Positions 43,125-52,655 of a stretch of 64,000 bases of DNA are shown here, one piece after another. The notes beneath the pieces are model-generated. The model ran no database searches. It was not told the origin of the DNA and was given only the letters and a program-made list of their open reading frames with translations. Each line of letters opens with the position of its first letter. Within the stretch, counting starts at the first letter, position 1. The translations under genes were made by a program, and so were the position numbers. Where the stretch lies: NCBI GenBank assembly GCA_964518575.1, contig CAZFGW010000002.1, positions 62,001 through 126,000 of the forward strand, given 5' to 3'. Source of the stretch: MGBC163016 sp964518575. GTDB taxonomy: Bacteria; Actinomycetota; Coriobacteriia; Coriobacteriales; Eggerthellaceae.

Positions 43125-46100
43125 GGACGCATCCTTCCCGATGTCCTGACCGGTTTTCTCGCACAGCTGCGCTGGGTTTTCCTTGCCATGCGGCTAAAGA
43201 AGAGGGAACATGCGAGCGCGAGCGCGGTCGAGAGTGCGAGGATTGCACCGAGCAGATATGAATCGCCCGTCTGTGGGAGTGAGCTCAACGTTTTGGGAGT
43301 GCGCGACGCATCATCGTTAGGCGTCGGGCGTGTAAACACGGATTGCTCCGCGCTCTCGGCGTCCTCATGTGCGGCAATCTCTTCATCACCAAGGAAGAGC
43401 TTCTCGAAAACCACGAAGTGCTCGTCACTGAGGTCATCTCCCGTTACCGCGAAAGGTATGTCGAGGGTGCCATTTGCGCTCTCGGGCGTGAACGAGACTG
43501 TTGTGGTGAGAGGATTACCCTCTTCATCAAGATAGGGCGTTGCCTGCGCCGTCTTTGATCCCTCTGTCGGGGCGAGCGTCATGAGTGTTCCTTGCATGGT
43601 GTAGGTGCGCCCTGCTTGAACGTTGGCATACTCAACAGTGTCGACGATATCGACCTTCTTGATCGTTGACGTCGGTTGTTGCGGTGCTATGTGGTCGGCA
43701 CTCTCGGCGATGTGGGCGTGCGTTTTAAGGGTAGGTGCTGCGATGCGCACCGTTTGAGCTGCGTTGTTGGGGTCGGAGTGCTCGAGATGGATTTGCCCGT
43801 CGCTGAGAAGCGTTTCGAACACCACGATCTGGCTTTCAGGCTCAAGCTGCGTTGAGTCGAAGTCAAATGCAACGGAGGTGATACCGGAGGCGTTTTTCGC
43901 TGTGAAGGTCTGCGAAGCAGTAATGGGCGTTCCCGTTTCGTCTAACAAACTTGTTGTTGTTTCGTCGTGCGGGTTTTTGAGCGCGAGCGACCCGGAAACG
44001 GTATATTCCCTGCCTGGTTCGAGATTGCAATAGGAGATAGTGTCGATCAGGTGCGTCTCGGGAGATGCAACAATCTCCTTATCGTTGGTGATGGCGCTTG
44101 CCGCATAGGTCTCGATGAGGGGCGCATTCACGAAAAGCGTCTGATCGGGGTCAGATAGGTCTTCGTGGGTTGCAACAACCTCACCCGTTGTCTCGTCGAT
44201 GAGTCTTTCAAATACGACGATCTTTTGCCCGGCGAGTGAGCGCGTATCGAGGGTGAACGCCATATCAACGTAGCCGCTTGCTTGCTCGCAGGAAAACGTT
44301 TTCGACACCGTTGCCCCAGGTATATCCGTCAAAGGCTGTCCGTCCCCAAAGCGGTAGAGCGTACCTGTGAGCACATAGGTCTTACCCTGCGTGAGACCGC
44401 TATATTCGACGCGGTCGAGAAGGCTTGCCGTACTTGATGCGGAGAGATACTTGCTCGCATCCTGAGCGTTTTTGGCAGAGGTATGCAGTGATGGCGTCGG
44501 CTTCAGCCGATCGATGACCGTGCCAGCAAAGATGTTGTATGCATCGCGGTTGACCTTGATGTCATCGAGTGTGATGAGTTCGAGATCGTGGTTTTTGGTA
44601 CAGGGGAGTTCTTCGATATGATAGGTGTCAAAGGGAAGCGCTCCCACGGTATCGTTTGGCTGTGTGATGCCGTTTTCCGCTTTTCCGAACCATACGCCTG
44701 CATGCTCGTCGAGCAGCTCCTCGTCAACGGTTCCATCTGCTTTGAGCGCGCGATCATTGGCATTGGTGGATGCCGTGTGGGGATGCCACGCTGCTGAGGT
44801 ATCGAATTTCCCCATCTCGCCCGATAAAACGACATGCTGCTCGCCCGTGGTCTTCGAGGTAATGAGGAAGGGGATGCCCTCCATGCGTTCTTGGTTCGTT
44901 TCTCTGACCTTGATGAATGAGAAGTCGCCGCGCTTCACGCGATTCTGCGCAGCGTTTTGCTGGGTAAAGGGCACGATCTTGCCGTTCTCGGTGATGTCGA
45001 AGACGCGCTCTGCGGTATCGGTGAGCAGATACCCATCTCCTGCGGCAACTTCGCGAAGAAGATAGCTTCCATAGGGAAGAAGATCATCGGTGCTCATCGC
45101 GCAGCCGTCCTGCACGCAGATCGTGGCGACGACGGCGTCCGTTGGATAGAAAATGCCGCCAACGCAAACGGGGTGAGCGGAGCGATTGACGATCTCGAAC
45201 GTTGTTCCGTCCAGCGTAGCAGCTCCGAGCGGATGAGGCAGGAGGCTTTCCGCGTCAAGCTTATCAATCCGCACGCCGCCACGGATGGCATGATTGGAAA
45301 CTTGAGGAGCGGCAAACGAATGGATCGATTCCGCGGTGCCTTCCGGCTCGATCTTCTTCAAAATGACAGTGGGGTCGAGAAGATAGCCACAGGGCGGCTT
45401 CGTTTCCTGAATACTCACGGTACCGAGCGGCATGCAGGGCGCTCCCGTGCTATCCAAATACAGCTCGTCTCCGCCGATGAGGTGGTCGTCGTCAAGAAGA
45501 ATCGCTCCGGCATCATCCGTTTTGAAGTGCCAGGTTCGCGTCGGCGTGTGGTTTCCAAGCGCCTCGGCTCCGCCGTCCAGATAGGCATCGTAGTGCTCGA
45601 TCTTGAACTCCGCACCCGAAAGGAGAGCGTTGCCTTGAGGGGCGCTTGTTGCTGATTGCGCATCCAGCTTGTTGAGGAGAAGGTCGATGCGTGCACTTTG
45701 CGGAGTATCGGTGACCGAAAGCGCGCTTGTGTTGCCCGCCGTGACATCCACGCGATGGATGCGCTCGTCAACTGCGAAGCCGCGCCCGATCACCGAGCCG
45801 ACATTCTCCTTGAGGTAATACGTACCCGGCTGCAGATCGGGGGACGTGCCGTGCCCGTTCGCGTCAAGGGTGATGGTTGAAAGATACTCGGTGCAGGCAG
45901 GATTGGTGAAGATGTCGTAAGCGATTCCCTCCATGGTATAGAGGTGGTTGCCCTCTGAAAGCGCAGGGTTGCCCGACTGTTTTGTCAGATCGATCTTACC
46001 TTTCGCCTTGATGGCGAATTTGTAGACGCCCACGCCCGGTTGGTTCGCAACGGCGGGACCGACGAAGCCGAGTACGATATAGGGCGTGGGATCAGCGGTG

Positions 46101-47605
46101 TTGAGATCGAGAACGCGGAGCTTCATCGTGCCTTCGGTGGGATCCGGTCCGGTGGGTAGGGCATTGGTCGTATGACAACATTGCAGACCGAAGTGAGCAT
46201 TGCCATATCCACTGTCCCAGTTGCAATTGATCGGCCACCGCTCCGAGTGCCAATACTGACCATTGCTCACATGCTCCCCGAACCAGAAGACATAGTTGAA
46301 GTAATTACGCGATGCCTGAGAGCCATTCGGGGTGACCGTGAAGTTCGAAACCGCTCCTTCGGCAACACCGTTCCAGGTAGCGTTGTTGTTCCATGCGATG
46401 TACTCGTAGAGGCTGTCGGGATCGTTGACCCATGAGTAGCAATACGCTCCGCTTGCGATGCATGCCTGCCACCCGAAATCGCCTTCGCTCACATTTGGCC
46501 ACCAGTAGTTGAAGTCGGTGTAGATATCGAAGGTCTGCCCGATCTTGAGCGCACTGAGATCGAGTTTGTCGAAGACGACCTCGGGCACGAAGGAGAGTGC
46601 TTGCGAGGGCATATCGCCCGCAGCGGGTGTCGTGAAGTACTCAAGCAGATGGGGTGCGTCGATACTGATATCGACCGAGGTAAGCGTGAGGGGAGCATAG
46701 AAAAGCTCAAGGCAGCCCGTACGCGCGTCATACGCGGCATTGTTTCCTTCGATAAGGTCGATCTTTGAATCGCTGCCGTTGATCCTGACACTAAGGTCAT
46801 TAAGCGAGATGAAATGGCTGTATTTAGGCTGGGTGAGGGGAATGCTGAGCGATATATCGAACGTCGACGCTCTGATCGAATGCGGCTGTTCCGTTTGCAC
46901 ACGGGGGTCATGGCACTCGATGCTGATGTCGACATCGCACGTGCTCTTCCCTCGCACATCGCTCAGGGCGAGCATCTGTGCTTGAAGGGCAAACGCAATC
47001 TCTTCGCCATCGCGTTCGTAGAGCTCTTTTGGCACATAGATGATGCCGCGATCCTTGTCCATATAGGGTCCATCCACGACATTGCCTGAGTTGTCGAGGG
47101 TGGTGAAGGCGACGTCGGTGATCGTGGTGATCCCCTTGATGGTGGAAGGGCTTGCATACGCGATGAGATAGGAAGACGCTTCACCCGGATCCAGAAGATC
47201 AGCCGTTAGGTCGAACTGCCCTGCGATCGCCTCCATCCAGCCGCTGTCGAAAAACAGGCTCTCGAAGGTCGTATCTGTGCCTTTGAGCGCGCGGTCGACC
47301 AGCGTGAGCTTGAGATACAAGGTATGACCCGTATCGCGGAACTTTTCGCGCTGAAACCCGAGCGCGCTTATGAGTGGGTCGAGGAGATTCTCGTTCGCTG
47401 CAAGCGCGTCTTTGGCATCCCCGTCAAGATTATCGCGAAGGTAATCGTTGCGCTGCTCATACACGGGCGGCGCGATATCGAGCTCTTCGGCGTATGCCGT
47501 TGAAGCTCGGGGAACGAGGGGGATTGAGAGCGACAAGGCGCAGATGAGCAGGATGCAGATGAGATGCTGGATCGCCTCAGTGCGCCCTCTTGCCGTGGTT
47601 CTCAT
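43121..47605 (-). CDS. Giant LPQTG surface adhesin with SpaA/Cna-B-like and VaFE repeats
   Basis: 1,494 residues from an ATG behind GGAAAGGAGCAATTC; a longer frame reaching 47719 lacks a site. Signal peptide ends near ASTAYA (about residue 38). Head region about 40-530 with a Trp/Tyr/Asn/Cys-rich patch (about 385-475). Then roughly four SpaA/Cna-B-type domains (about 535-1035; e.g. GKIDLTKQSG...PGTYYLKE, RIDKLDAES...), which may form Lys-Asn isopeptide bonds. Then three VaFE repeats (about 1055-1160, 1180-1285, 1315-1425) with VVFERL, VVFETL and VVFEKL. Sorting signal LPQTG at 1443-1447, hydrophobic helix and basic tail. First gene of the operon. No sortase gene is in the window. Confidence 0.9.
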   Translation of the reverse strand: MRTTARGRTEAIQHLICILLICALSLSIPLVPRASTAYAEELDIAPPVYEQRNDYLRDNLDGDAKDALAANENLLDPLISALGFQREKFRDTGHTLYLKLTLVDRALKGTDTTFESLFFDSGWMEAIAGQFDLTADLLDPGEASSYLIAYASPSTIKGITTITDVAFTTLDNSGNVVDGPYMDKDRGIIYVPKELYERDGEEIAFALQAQMLALSDVRGKSTCDVDISIECHDPRVQTEQPHSIRASTFDISLSIPLTQPKYSHFISLNDLSVRINGSDSKIDLIEGNNAAYDARTGCLELFYAPLTLTSVDISIDAPHLLEYFTTPAAGDMPSQALSFVPEVVFDKLDLSALKIGQTFDIYTDFNYWWPNVSEGDFGWQACIASGAYCYSWVNDPDSLYEYIAWNNNATWNGVAEGAVSNFTVTPNGSQASRNYFNYVFWFGEHVSNGQYWHSERWPINCNWDSGYGNAHFGLQCCHTTNALPTGPDPTEGTMKLRVLDLNTADPTPYIVLGFVGPAVANQPGVGVYKFAIKAKGKIDLTKQSGNPALSEGNHLYTMEGIAYDIFTNPACTEYLSTITLDANGHGTSPDLQPGTYYLKENVGSVIGRGFAVDERIHRVDVTAGNTSALSVTDTPQSARIDLLLNKLDAQSATSAPQGNALLSGAEFKIEHYDAYLDGGAEALGNHTPTRTWHFKTDDAGAILLDDDHLIGGDELYLDSTGAPCMPLGTVSIQETKPPCGYLLDPTVILKKIEPEGTAESIHSFAAPQVSNHAIRGGVRIDKLDAESLLPHPLGAATLDGTTFEIVNRSAHPVCVGGIFYPTDAVVATICVQDGCAMSTDDLLPYGSYLLREVAAGDGYLLTDTAERVFDITENGKIVPFTQQNAAQNRVKRGDFSFIKVRETNQERMEGIPFLITSKTTGEQHVVLSGEMGKFDTSAAWHPHTASTNANDRALKADGTVDEELLDEHAGVWFGKAENGITQPNDTVGALPFDTYHIEELPCTKNHDLELITLDDIKVNRDAYNIFAGTVIDRLKPTPSLHTSAKNAQDASKYLSASSTASLLDRVEYSGLTQGKTYVLTGTLYRFGDGQPLTDIPGATVSKTFSCEQASGYVDMAFTLDTRSLAGQKIVVFERLIDETTGEVVATHEDLSDPDQTLFVNAPLIETYAASAITNDKEIVASPETHLIDTISYCNLEPGREYTVSGSLALKNPHDETTTSLLDETGTPITASQTFTAKNASGITSVAFDFDSTQLEPESQIVVFETLLSDGQIHLEHSDPNNAAQTVRIAAPTLKTHAHIAESADHIAPQQPTSTIKKVDIVDTVEYANVQAGRTYTMQGTLMTLAPTEGSKTAQATPYLDEEGNPLTTTVSFTPESANGTLDIPFAVTGDDLSDEHFVVFEKLFLGDEEIAAHEDAESAEQSVFTRPTPNDDASRTPKTLSSLPQTGDSYLLGAILALSTALALACSLFFSRMARKTQRSCARKPVRTSGRMRP

Positions 47606-47888
47606 GAATTGCTCCTTTCCGCGAGGTTCTCGCTGCCATGGATGAAACAGGTGGTAAGGCACAACCTTAGAGACGCCATCTGGCGGAATGTTTGCGCGCA
47701 TCTTGCGTCCGCGCTGCAAAAATCAAAGGGATAACAGGTGTGTTCTTTGTAAAAATCAACGGTTTTCGAAGCGAAACGCACCGATCTCTATAGAAAACCT
47801 TGCAGATTTCTGATAATCTCTGCGAAAAATCGAACACGGGTATGCGCGCGGGTGGAGAGGCGCGCAAAAACGTATAAGGATCTGAGCC
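47606..47888. promoter_or_regulatory. Divergent control region between the surface operon and rseP
   Basis: The 283 bases must hold the start signals for the minus-strand adhesin operon and for rseP. It is AT-richer around 47740-47830. An imperfect inverted repeat (GCAGATT / AATCTCTGC, about 47803-47824) lies 65 bases before rseP. No convincing -35/-10 pair could be fixed, and no tandem tract typical of phase variation is seen. Confidence 0.35.
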
Positions 47889-49049
47889 ATGAACATCATC
47901 TTTATCATCTTTTGCGCGGTGATCGTGATAGGGTTTATCGTTCTCATCCATGAGGGCGGGCACTATCTTGCGGCGCGCGCGTTTAAGGTACGGGTCACCG
48001 AGTTCATGCTCGGTTTGCCCGGACCCAGTATCGGGTTTACGAAAGGTGGGACGCGTTTCGGTATTACTGCTGTTCCGCTCGGTGGCTATGCCAAGGTGTG
48101 CGGCATGGAAACCGGACCGATGAGTCCGCACTTAAAGCCGGTTCTTGCTTGCGTATATAAGCGTGGGACGGTGCTTATGGAAGAGGTTGCCGCCGCGTGT
48201 GGTATCACCGACGAAGAGGCGTACGATGCGCTTGAAGAGCTGGTTGAATGGGGCTCGATCGATGGTCCCACCCGGGCGGACAAACATAATACCTATCGCA
48301 CACCGGCGCGCGCCATGACTGCGCAAAGCGTTGATAAAAGTGTTCGCGAGAGCGCGGGCGAAACCTCCCAAACCGCCGAGACCGCCCAAACCTCACAAAC
48401 TGCGCTTGCCTCGCCGCATAAGGCGCGTGCAGGAGAGCCCCTTTCCATCGCGGATATCGATGCGTTTTTCGCAAGCGAATATGCAGTTCAGTATCGAAGC
48501 TTGCCATTTTGGAAGCGCAGCGTGATTCTGCTTGCCGGAATTGCTGTGAACCTTCTGTTCGCGATCATCGCATTCGTGCTCGTCTACTCCGTGATCGGCA
48601 TTGACATTGTCCATCCTCAAACGGGCGAGATGGCACACATGACGCTCAATCCTATTCAGTCCATACAGGCGGGATTCGGTGCCATCGTGATGACATTCGA
48701 GTCCATCCTCGGATTGTTCAATCCCGAGACCGCCGCGCAGACGGTATCGAATTCGACGAGTATCGTCGGAATCGCAGTGATGTCGGCTGATTTCTTCGCA
48801 CGCGGAGTGGCGGACGCACTGTTCTTCATGGCGATCGTGTCGATTTCCATCGGATTGATGAATCTTTTGCCGATTCCGCCGCTCGATGGAGGTCGGTTCG
48901 TGGTTGAGATCATCCAGAAGGTCTCGCGACGCGACGTTCCCATGAAGGCGCTCGGGTATATCTCCTTTGCGGGGATGGCGCTGTTTTTGTGCTTCTTCGT
49001 GTTCATGTTGAATCAGGATATTCAGCGCTACATCTTCGGAAACTGGTAG
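47889..49049 (+). CDS. RseP-like site-2 protease with winged-helix-like insertion and no PDZ domain
   Basis: 386 residues. Zinc site His21-Glu22-X-X-His25 in LIHEGGHYLAARAF and the third ligand Asp333 in LLPIPPLDGGRF, both intact; GLPGPSIGFTKGGTRFGITAVPLGGYAKV is the membrane-edge loop of the family. Between this and the second membrane helix (FWKRSVILLAGIAVNLLFAI, from residue 207) there are about 125 extra residues. Of these, 78-140 read like a winged helix (LMEEVAAACGITDEEAYDALEELVEWGSID) and 140-190 are a Ser/Thr/Ala/Gln linker. The PDZ domain normally found after helix two is reduced to about 25 residues. Conserved neighbour of dxr and ispG elsewhere. Confidence 0.88.
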   Translation: MNIIFIIFCAVIVIGFIVLIHEGGHYLAARAFKVRVTEFMLGLPGPSIGFTKGGTRFGITAVPLGGYAKVCGMETGPMSPHLKPVLACVYKRGTVLMEEVAAACGITDEEAYDALEELVEWGSIDGPTRADKHNTYRTPARAMTAQSVDKSVRESAGETSQTAETAQTSQTALASPHKARAGEPLSIADIDAFFASEYAVQYRSLPFWKRSVILLAGIAVNLLFAIIAFVLVYSVIGIDIVHPQTGEMAHMTLNPIQSIQAGFGAIVMTFESILGLFNPETAAQTVSNSTSIVGIAVMSADFFARGVADALFFMAIVSISIGLMNLLPIPPLDGGRFVVEIIQKVSRRDVPMKALGYISFAGMALFLCFFVFMLNQDIQRYIFGNW

Positions 49050-49214
49050 TCGCTCATACACGGGCAGGATGGGTTTCGCGTAATCCTTACCCGCAATAAA
49101 GCCGCCCTCATACGATAAGATATCAGGAAAAGCGATGAAGTGATGCTATTCGCGTCCTGAAGGGAGGGTGCGTGGGGCGCCTTTTCGAAGGGGAAGTACG
49201 ATCCACGCAAGCGT

Positions 49215-50312
49215 ATGGTCGATCAATCTTGTGAAGCAATGAATACTACTGCGGGTACGCCGCATGAGCGCACTGATCGCGTTATGGTGGGGTCTGTTGC
49301 TCTGGGCGGCGGCGCACCGGTGGCGGTGCAGTCGATGCTCTGTGCGCTCACCGATGACGCGGGAGCGAACATCGAACAGGTGAACCGTCTCTGTGATGCG
49401 GGCTGCGAGATCGTGCGCATGGCTATCCCTGACCGGGAGACACTGCCGACCTTTGCTGAGGTATGCAAGAAAAGCCCTATTCCGGTCGTTGCCGATATCC
49501 ACTTCGATGCGAGCATTGCCATCGAAGCAGCCTGGTCGGGTGCGGCGAAACTCAGGATCAACCCGGGCAACATCGGTGGTCTTGAGAAAACGCGCATGGT
49601 GATCGATGCGGCGAGGGGAGCGGGCATTCCCATCCGTATCGGGGTGAACGCAGGCTCGCTCGACAAGGATCTCAGTGAGCGAAGCGATTTGACCCTGCCA
49701 CAAAAACTTGCGCGTTCAGCCTGCGACTACGTTGCCTTCTTTGAAAATGAAAACGATTTCCACCAGATCGTCGTCTCCGCGAAAGCGCATAACGTGAACG
49801 CCACGATCGAGACGTATCGGCTGCTCGCCCAGATGATTCCCCGCATTCCGTTGCATATCGGCGTTACTGAGGCGGGAACAGCGATGCAGGGTATGGTGAA
49901 ATCCTCTGCGGGACTTGGCATCCTTCTTGCCGAGGGAATCGGTGATACCCTGCGCATCTCGCTCACCGATGATCCGGTTTTAGAAGTGCGCGCTGCGTGG
50001 GCGCTTCTGAATGCACTCGATCTGCGGCAGCGAACCCCCGAAATCATCAGCTGTCCCACGTGCGGCAGATGTGAGGTTGATCTCATTCCGATCGCTCAAC
50101 GGGTCGAGCGTGAGCTTGCACAGGTATGTAAACCGCTCAAAGTTGCGGTGATGGGATGTGTGGTCAATGGACCGGGCGAAGCGAAGGACGCCGATGTCGG
50201 GGTAGCCTGCGGGCGCGGACAGGGCGCGATCTTCAGGAATGGTAAAATCATTCGGAAAGTCAGCGAGGACGAGATCGTCCCGGCGCTTCTCGAGGAGCTG
50301 CAAACGCTCTAG
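49215..50312 (+). CDS. ispG: 4-hydroxy-3-methylbut-2-enyl diphosphate synthase IspG
   Basis: Iron-sulfur enzyme of the MEP pathway converting MEcPP to HMBPP. 365 residues, bacterial short form. VAVQSMLCALTDD (family start block), PVVADIHFD, KLRINPGNIG, and the cluster cysteines in SCPTCGRCEVD and MGCVVNGPGEA are all present. The ATG at 49239 is an alternative start that would remove eight residues. It follows rseP by 165 bases, in which only a possible TAAGAT box was noticed. Confidence 0.95.
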   Translation: MVDQSCEAMNTTAGTPHERTDRVMVGSVALGGGAPVAVQSMLCALTDDAGANIEQVNRLCDAGCEIVRMAIPDRETLPTFAEVCKKSPIPVVADIHFDASIAIEAAWSGAAKLRINPGNIGGLEKTRMVIDAARGAGIPIRIGVNAGSLDKDLSERSDLTLPQKLARSACDYVAFFENENDFHQIVVSAKAHNVNATIETYRLLAQMIPRIPLHIGVTEAGTAMQGMVKSSAGLGILLAEGIGDTLRISLTDDPVLEVRAAWALLNALDLRQRTPEIISCPTCGRCEVDLIPIAQRVERELAQVCKPLKVAVMGCVVNGPGEAKDADVGVACGRGQGAIFRNGKIIRKVSEDEIVPALLEELQTL

Positions 50313-50366
50313 TCGGGGCGCAGCAGTGTTGGAATCACCACACGATCACAAGGAAAAAGGATTGAT

Positions 50367-52124
50367 ATGGCTGAGATACTCAAGATGAGCAAACTCTATA
50401 CTCCTACGTTGCGGGAGGATCCAGCGGATGCGGATATCGCAAGCCACCGGCTTTTGCTGCGCGCGGGCATGATCAGGAAAACGGCAAGCGGCGTCTACAC
50501 CTTCCTTCCGCTGGGATATAAGGTACTCGCGAAGGTGGAGAACATCATCCGGGAAGAAATGGACGCCATCGGAGCGCTCGAGATCATGATGCCAGCGCTG
50601 CAGCCGGCGGAGCTGTGGTTGGAGAGCGGGCGATGGGATGATTACGGTCCTGAGCTGATGCGGATGACCGATCGCCATGATCATGGATTCTGCCTTGGAC
50701 CCACTCATGAGGAGCTGATCACTGATCTCGTGCGTGATGAGGTGCGCAGCTACAAGCAGCTCCCGCTTTCCCTGTATCAGATCCAGGTGAAATTCCGCGA
50801 TGAGATCCGTCCGCGGTTCGGGCTTCTGCGCTCGCGCGAATTCATCATGAAGGATGCCTACTCGTTCCATGATTCGCAGGAGTCGCTGCAGGAGACGTAT
50901 GACGCGATGAGCGAGGCATATGCGCGCATTTGCGATCGCTGCGCTCTTGAATGGCGTGCGGTCGAAGCCGACTCCGGACAGATCGGCGGCAAGGTCACGA
51001 CCGAGTTCATGGCGCTTGCTGATTCGGGCGAAGCGGAGCTCGTTTACTGCGATTGCGGCTATGCGGCGGATACGGAAGCGGGGGAGTGCATCGCCCATCC
51101 TACCGTCTATGAACGCCCCGCGCTCGAGAAGATCTCCACGCCGGATATCCATACGATCGACGAGTTGGCAGCATTTTTGGACATACCTGCCTCCTCTACG
51201 GTGAAAGCGCTCTCGGGCAAAGATGCCGATGATGAGCTCTACGTGCTCTTCATCCCGGGCGATCATGAGCTCAACGAGATCAAAGCGTTGCGTGCCGTGC
51301 CTGACTTCACGCTGCTCACCGATGAGGAAATGGTCTCGTTCGGGCTGCACAAAGGCTCGATGGGACCAGTCGGCCTGCCGGAGGGAGCACATATTGTCGC
51401 CGATGTTTCCTTGAAGCAAATACCCCAGTGGGTCGTGGGCGCGAATGAGGAGGGCTACCATCTCGTGGGCGCAGCACCCGGCGTTGATTTCGAGGTTGAG
51501 ACGTGGGCAGATCTTTGTGTGGTCAAGCCGTCCGACTCATGTCCTTCATGTCGTTGTGCACTCAAGGGGGCGCGCGGCATCGAGGTCAGCCAGGTCTTCC
51601 AGCTGGGCGATAAATACTCGAAGAGCATGAATGCAACCTATCTCGATAAAGACGGAAAAGAGCAGCCGTTCATCATGGGATGTTACGGCGTGGGTGTCAC
51701 GAGAACGCTTGCTGCCATCGTCGAACAGCATAACGATGAAGCGGGTATCAAGTGGCCTGCCTCCGTGGCACCGGCGCATGTGTGTGTGATTCCGCTCGTG
51801 GCCGGTGATGATGAGGTCGAACCCGTTGCGAACGAGATTGCTACCGGTATTTCAAATCTTGGGTTTGAAGTGGTTATCGATGACCGCGATGAGCGCGCGG
51901 GCGTGAAATTCGCCGATGCTGAGCTGATCGGCTGGCCGTTGCAGATCATCGTGGGCAAGCGGGGGCTTGCCGAGGGGAAGGTGGAGATTCGCCGTCGGCT
52001 CACGGGCGAGAAAAAGGATTTTTCGATCGAAGCGCTGCCGGAGCTGTTTGCATTCGCAAATCGCAGCATGAGGAACATGAACAAGGACGGCGTCTTGATC
52101 TTCAAGAGTCTGTTCGCCTCGTAG
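50367..52124 (+). CDS. proS: Prolyl-tRNA synthetase (bacterial type with editing domain)
   Basis: Class II aminoacyl-tRNA synthetase. 585 residues, the long bacterial form: motif 2 region with FRDEIRPRFGLLRSREFIMKDAYSFH, an inserted YbaK-like editing domain (about 230-385, IPASSTVKALSGKDADDELYVLFIPG and later GPVGLPEG), motif 3 in GCYGVGVTRTLAAIVEQ, and a C-terminal anticodon-binding domain (VCVIPLVAGDD...ERAGVKFADAELIGWP). Ribosome-binding site AAGGAAAAAGGATTGAT. No T-box is present upstream. Ends the rseP-ispG-proS series; terminator follows. Confidence 0.96.
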   Translation: MAEILKMSKLYTPTLREDPADADIASHRLLLRAGMIRKTASGVYTFLPLGYKVLAKVENIIREEMDAIGALEIMMPALQPAELWLESGRWDDYGPELMRMTDRHDHGFCLGPTHEELITDLVRDEVRSYKQLPLSLYQIQVKFRDEIRPRFGLLRSREFIMKDAYSFHDSQESLQETYDAMSEAYARICDRCALEWRAVEADSGQIGGKVTTEFMALADSGEAELVYCDCGYAADTEAGECIAHPTVYERPALEKISTPDIHTIDELAAFLDIPASSTVKALSGKDADDELYVLFIPGDHELNEIKALRAVPDFTLLTDEEMVSFGLHKGSMGPVGLPEGAHIVADVSLKQIPQWVVGANEEGYHLVGAAPGVDFEVETWADLCVVKPSDSCPSCRCALKGARGIEVSQVFQLGDKYSKSMNATYLDKDGKEQPFIMGCYGVGVTRTLAAIVEQHNDEAGIKWPASVAPAHVCVIPLVAGDDEVEPVANEIATGISNLGFEVVIDDRDERAGVKFADAELIGWPLQIIVGKRGLAEGKVEIRRRLTGEKKDFSIEALPELFAFANRSMRNMNKDGVLIFKSLFAS

Positions 52125-52186
52125 CCAAGAGCAACGCCATTCATAAGGCGGTTCGGTACAAGCTTCGCCACAGTTGTGTAACAGTC

Positions 52187-52218
52187 AGGGAAGTCCGTCG
52201 GGGCTTCCCTGTTCTTTG
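52187..52218 (+). terminator. Intrinsic terminator after proS
   Basis: CAGGGAAG, a 10-base loop, CTTCCCTG, then TTCTTT, starting 62 bases after the proS stop. Confidence 0.8.
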
Positions 52219-52265
52219 AGGCACTATAGGTTTATCGGACAAAAGTGCAATCAAGGAGGTATCGC

Positions 52266-52604
52266 ATGACTGACGTCACAGATCCTTTCAAAAATGTATT
52301 TCTAGCAGGTATTGGTGCGCTTGCGATCGGTGCGGAGAAATCCCAGGAGATCCTCGATCAGCTCATTCAAAAGGGGCAGATCACCGTCGATCAGGGCAAA
52401 GAGATTGCGTCCGAACTGCAAAGCGACGCCACCGCGAAAACCGCTGAGCTGCGTGATCAGATCATCCAGGCTCAAATGAAAACGATGAGCAAGGCTGAGC
52501 GTGACGCATTCTCAGCAAAGGTTGCGGAAATGGCGGCAACGGTCGATGGTGATGATGCACTCGAAGATCAAGAGGAAGCAGAAGTTGCACACGATCTGAA
52601 GTGA
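52266..52604 (+). CDS. Phasin-like small protein
   Basis: 112 residues from the ATG behind AAGGAGGTATCGC. It opens VTDPFKNVFLAGIGALAIGAEKSQEILDQLIQKG, the amphipathic-helix start typical of the phasin/PHA granule-associated family, and then is helical with Glu/Ala/Lys heptads, ending in an acidic tail. Phasins coat polyester granules, but in organisms without PHA genes such proteins may be general helical coat or stress proteins. No PHA synthase gene is in the window, so the true role is open. Sits alone between two terminators. Confidence 0.7.
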   Translation: MTDVTDPFKNVFLAGIGALAIGAEKSQEILDQLIQKGQITVDQGKEIASELQSDATAKTAELRDQIIQAQMKTMSKAERDAFSAKVAEMAATVDGDDALEDQEEAEVAHDLK

Positions 52605-52655
52605 CCAACTGAGGCAACCGTGCGCGGTCATACCCGCGCACCCGTTCGGTTATGG

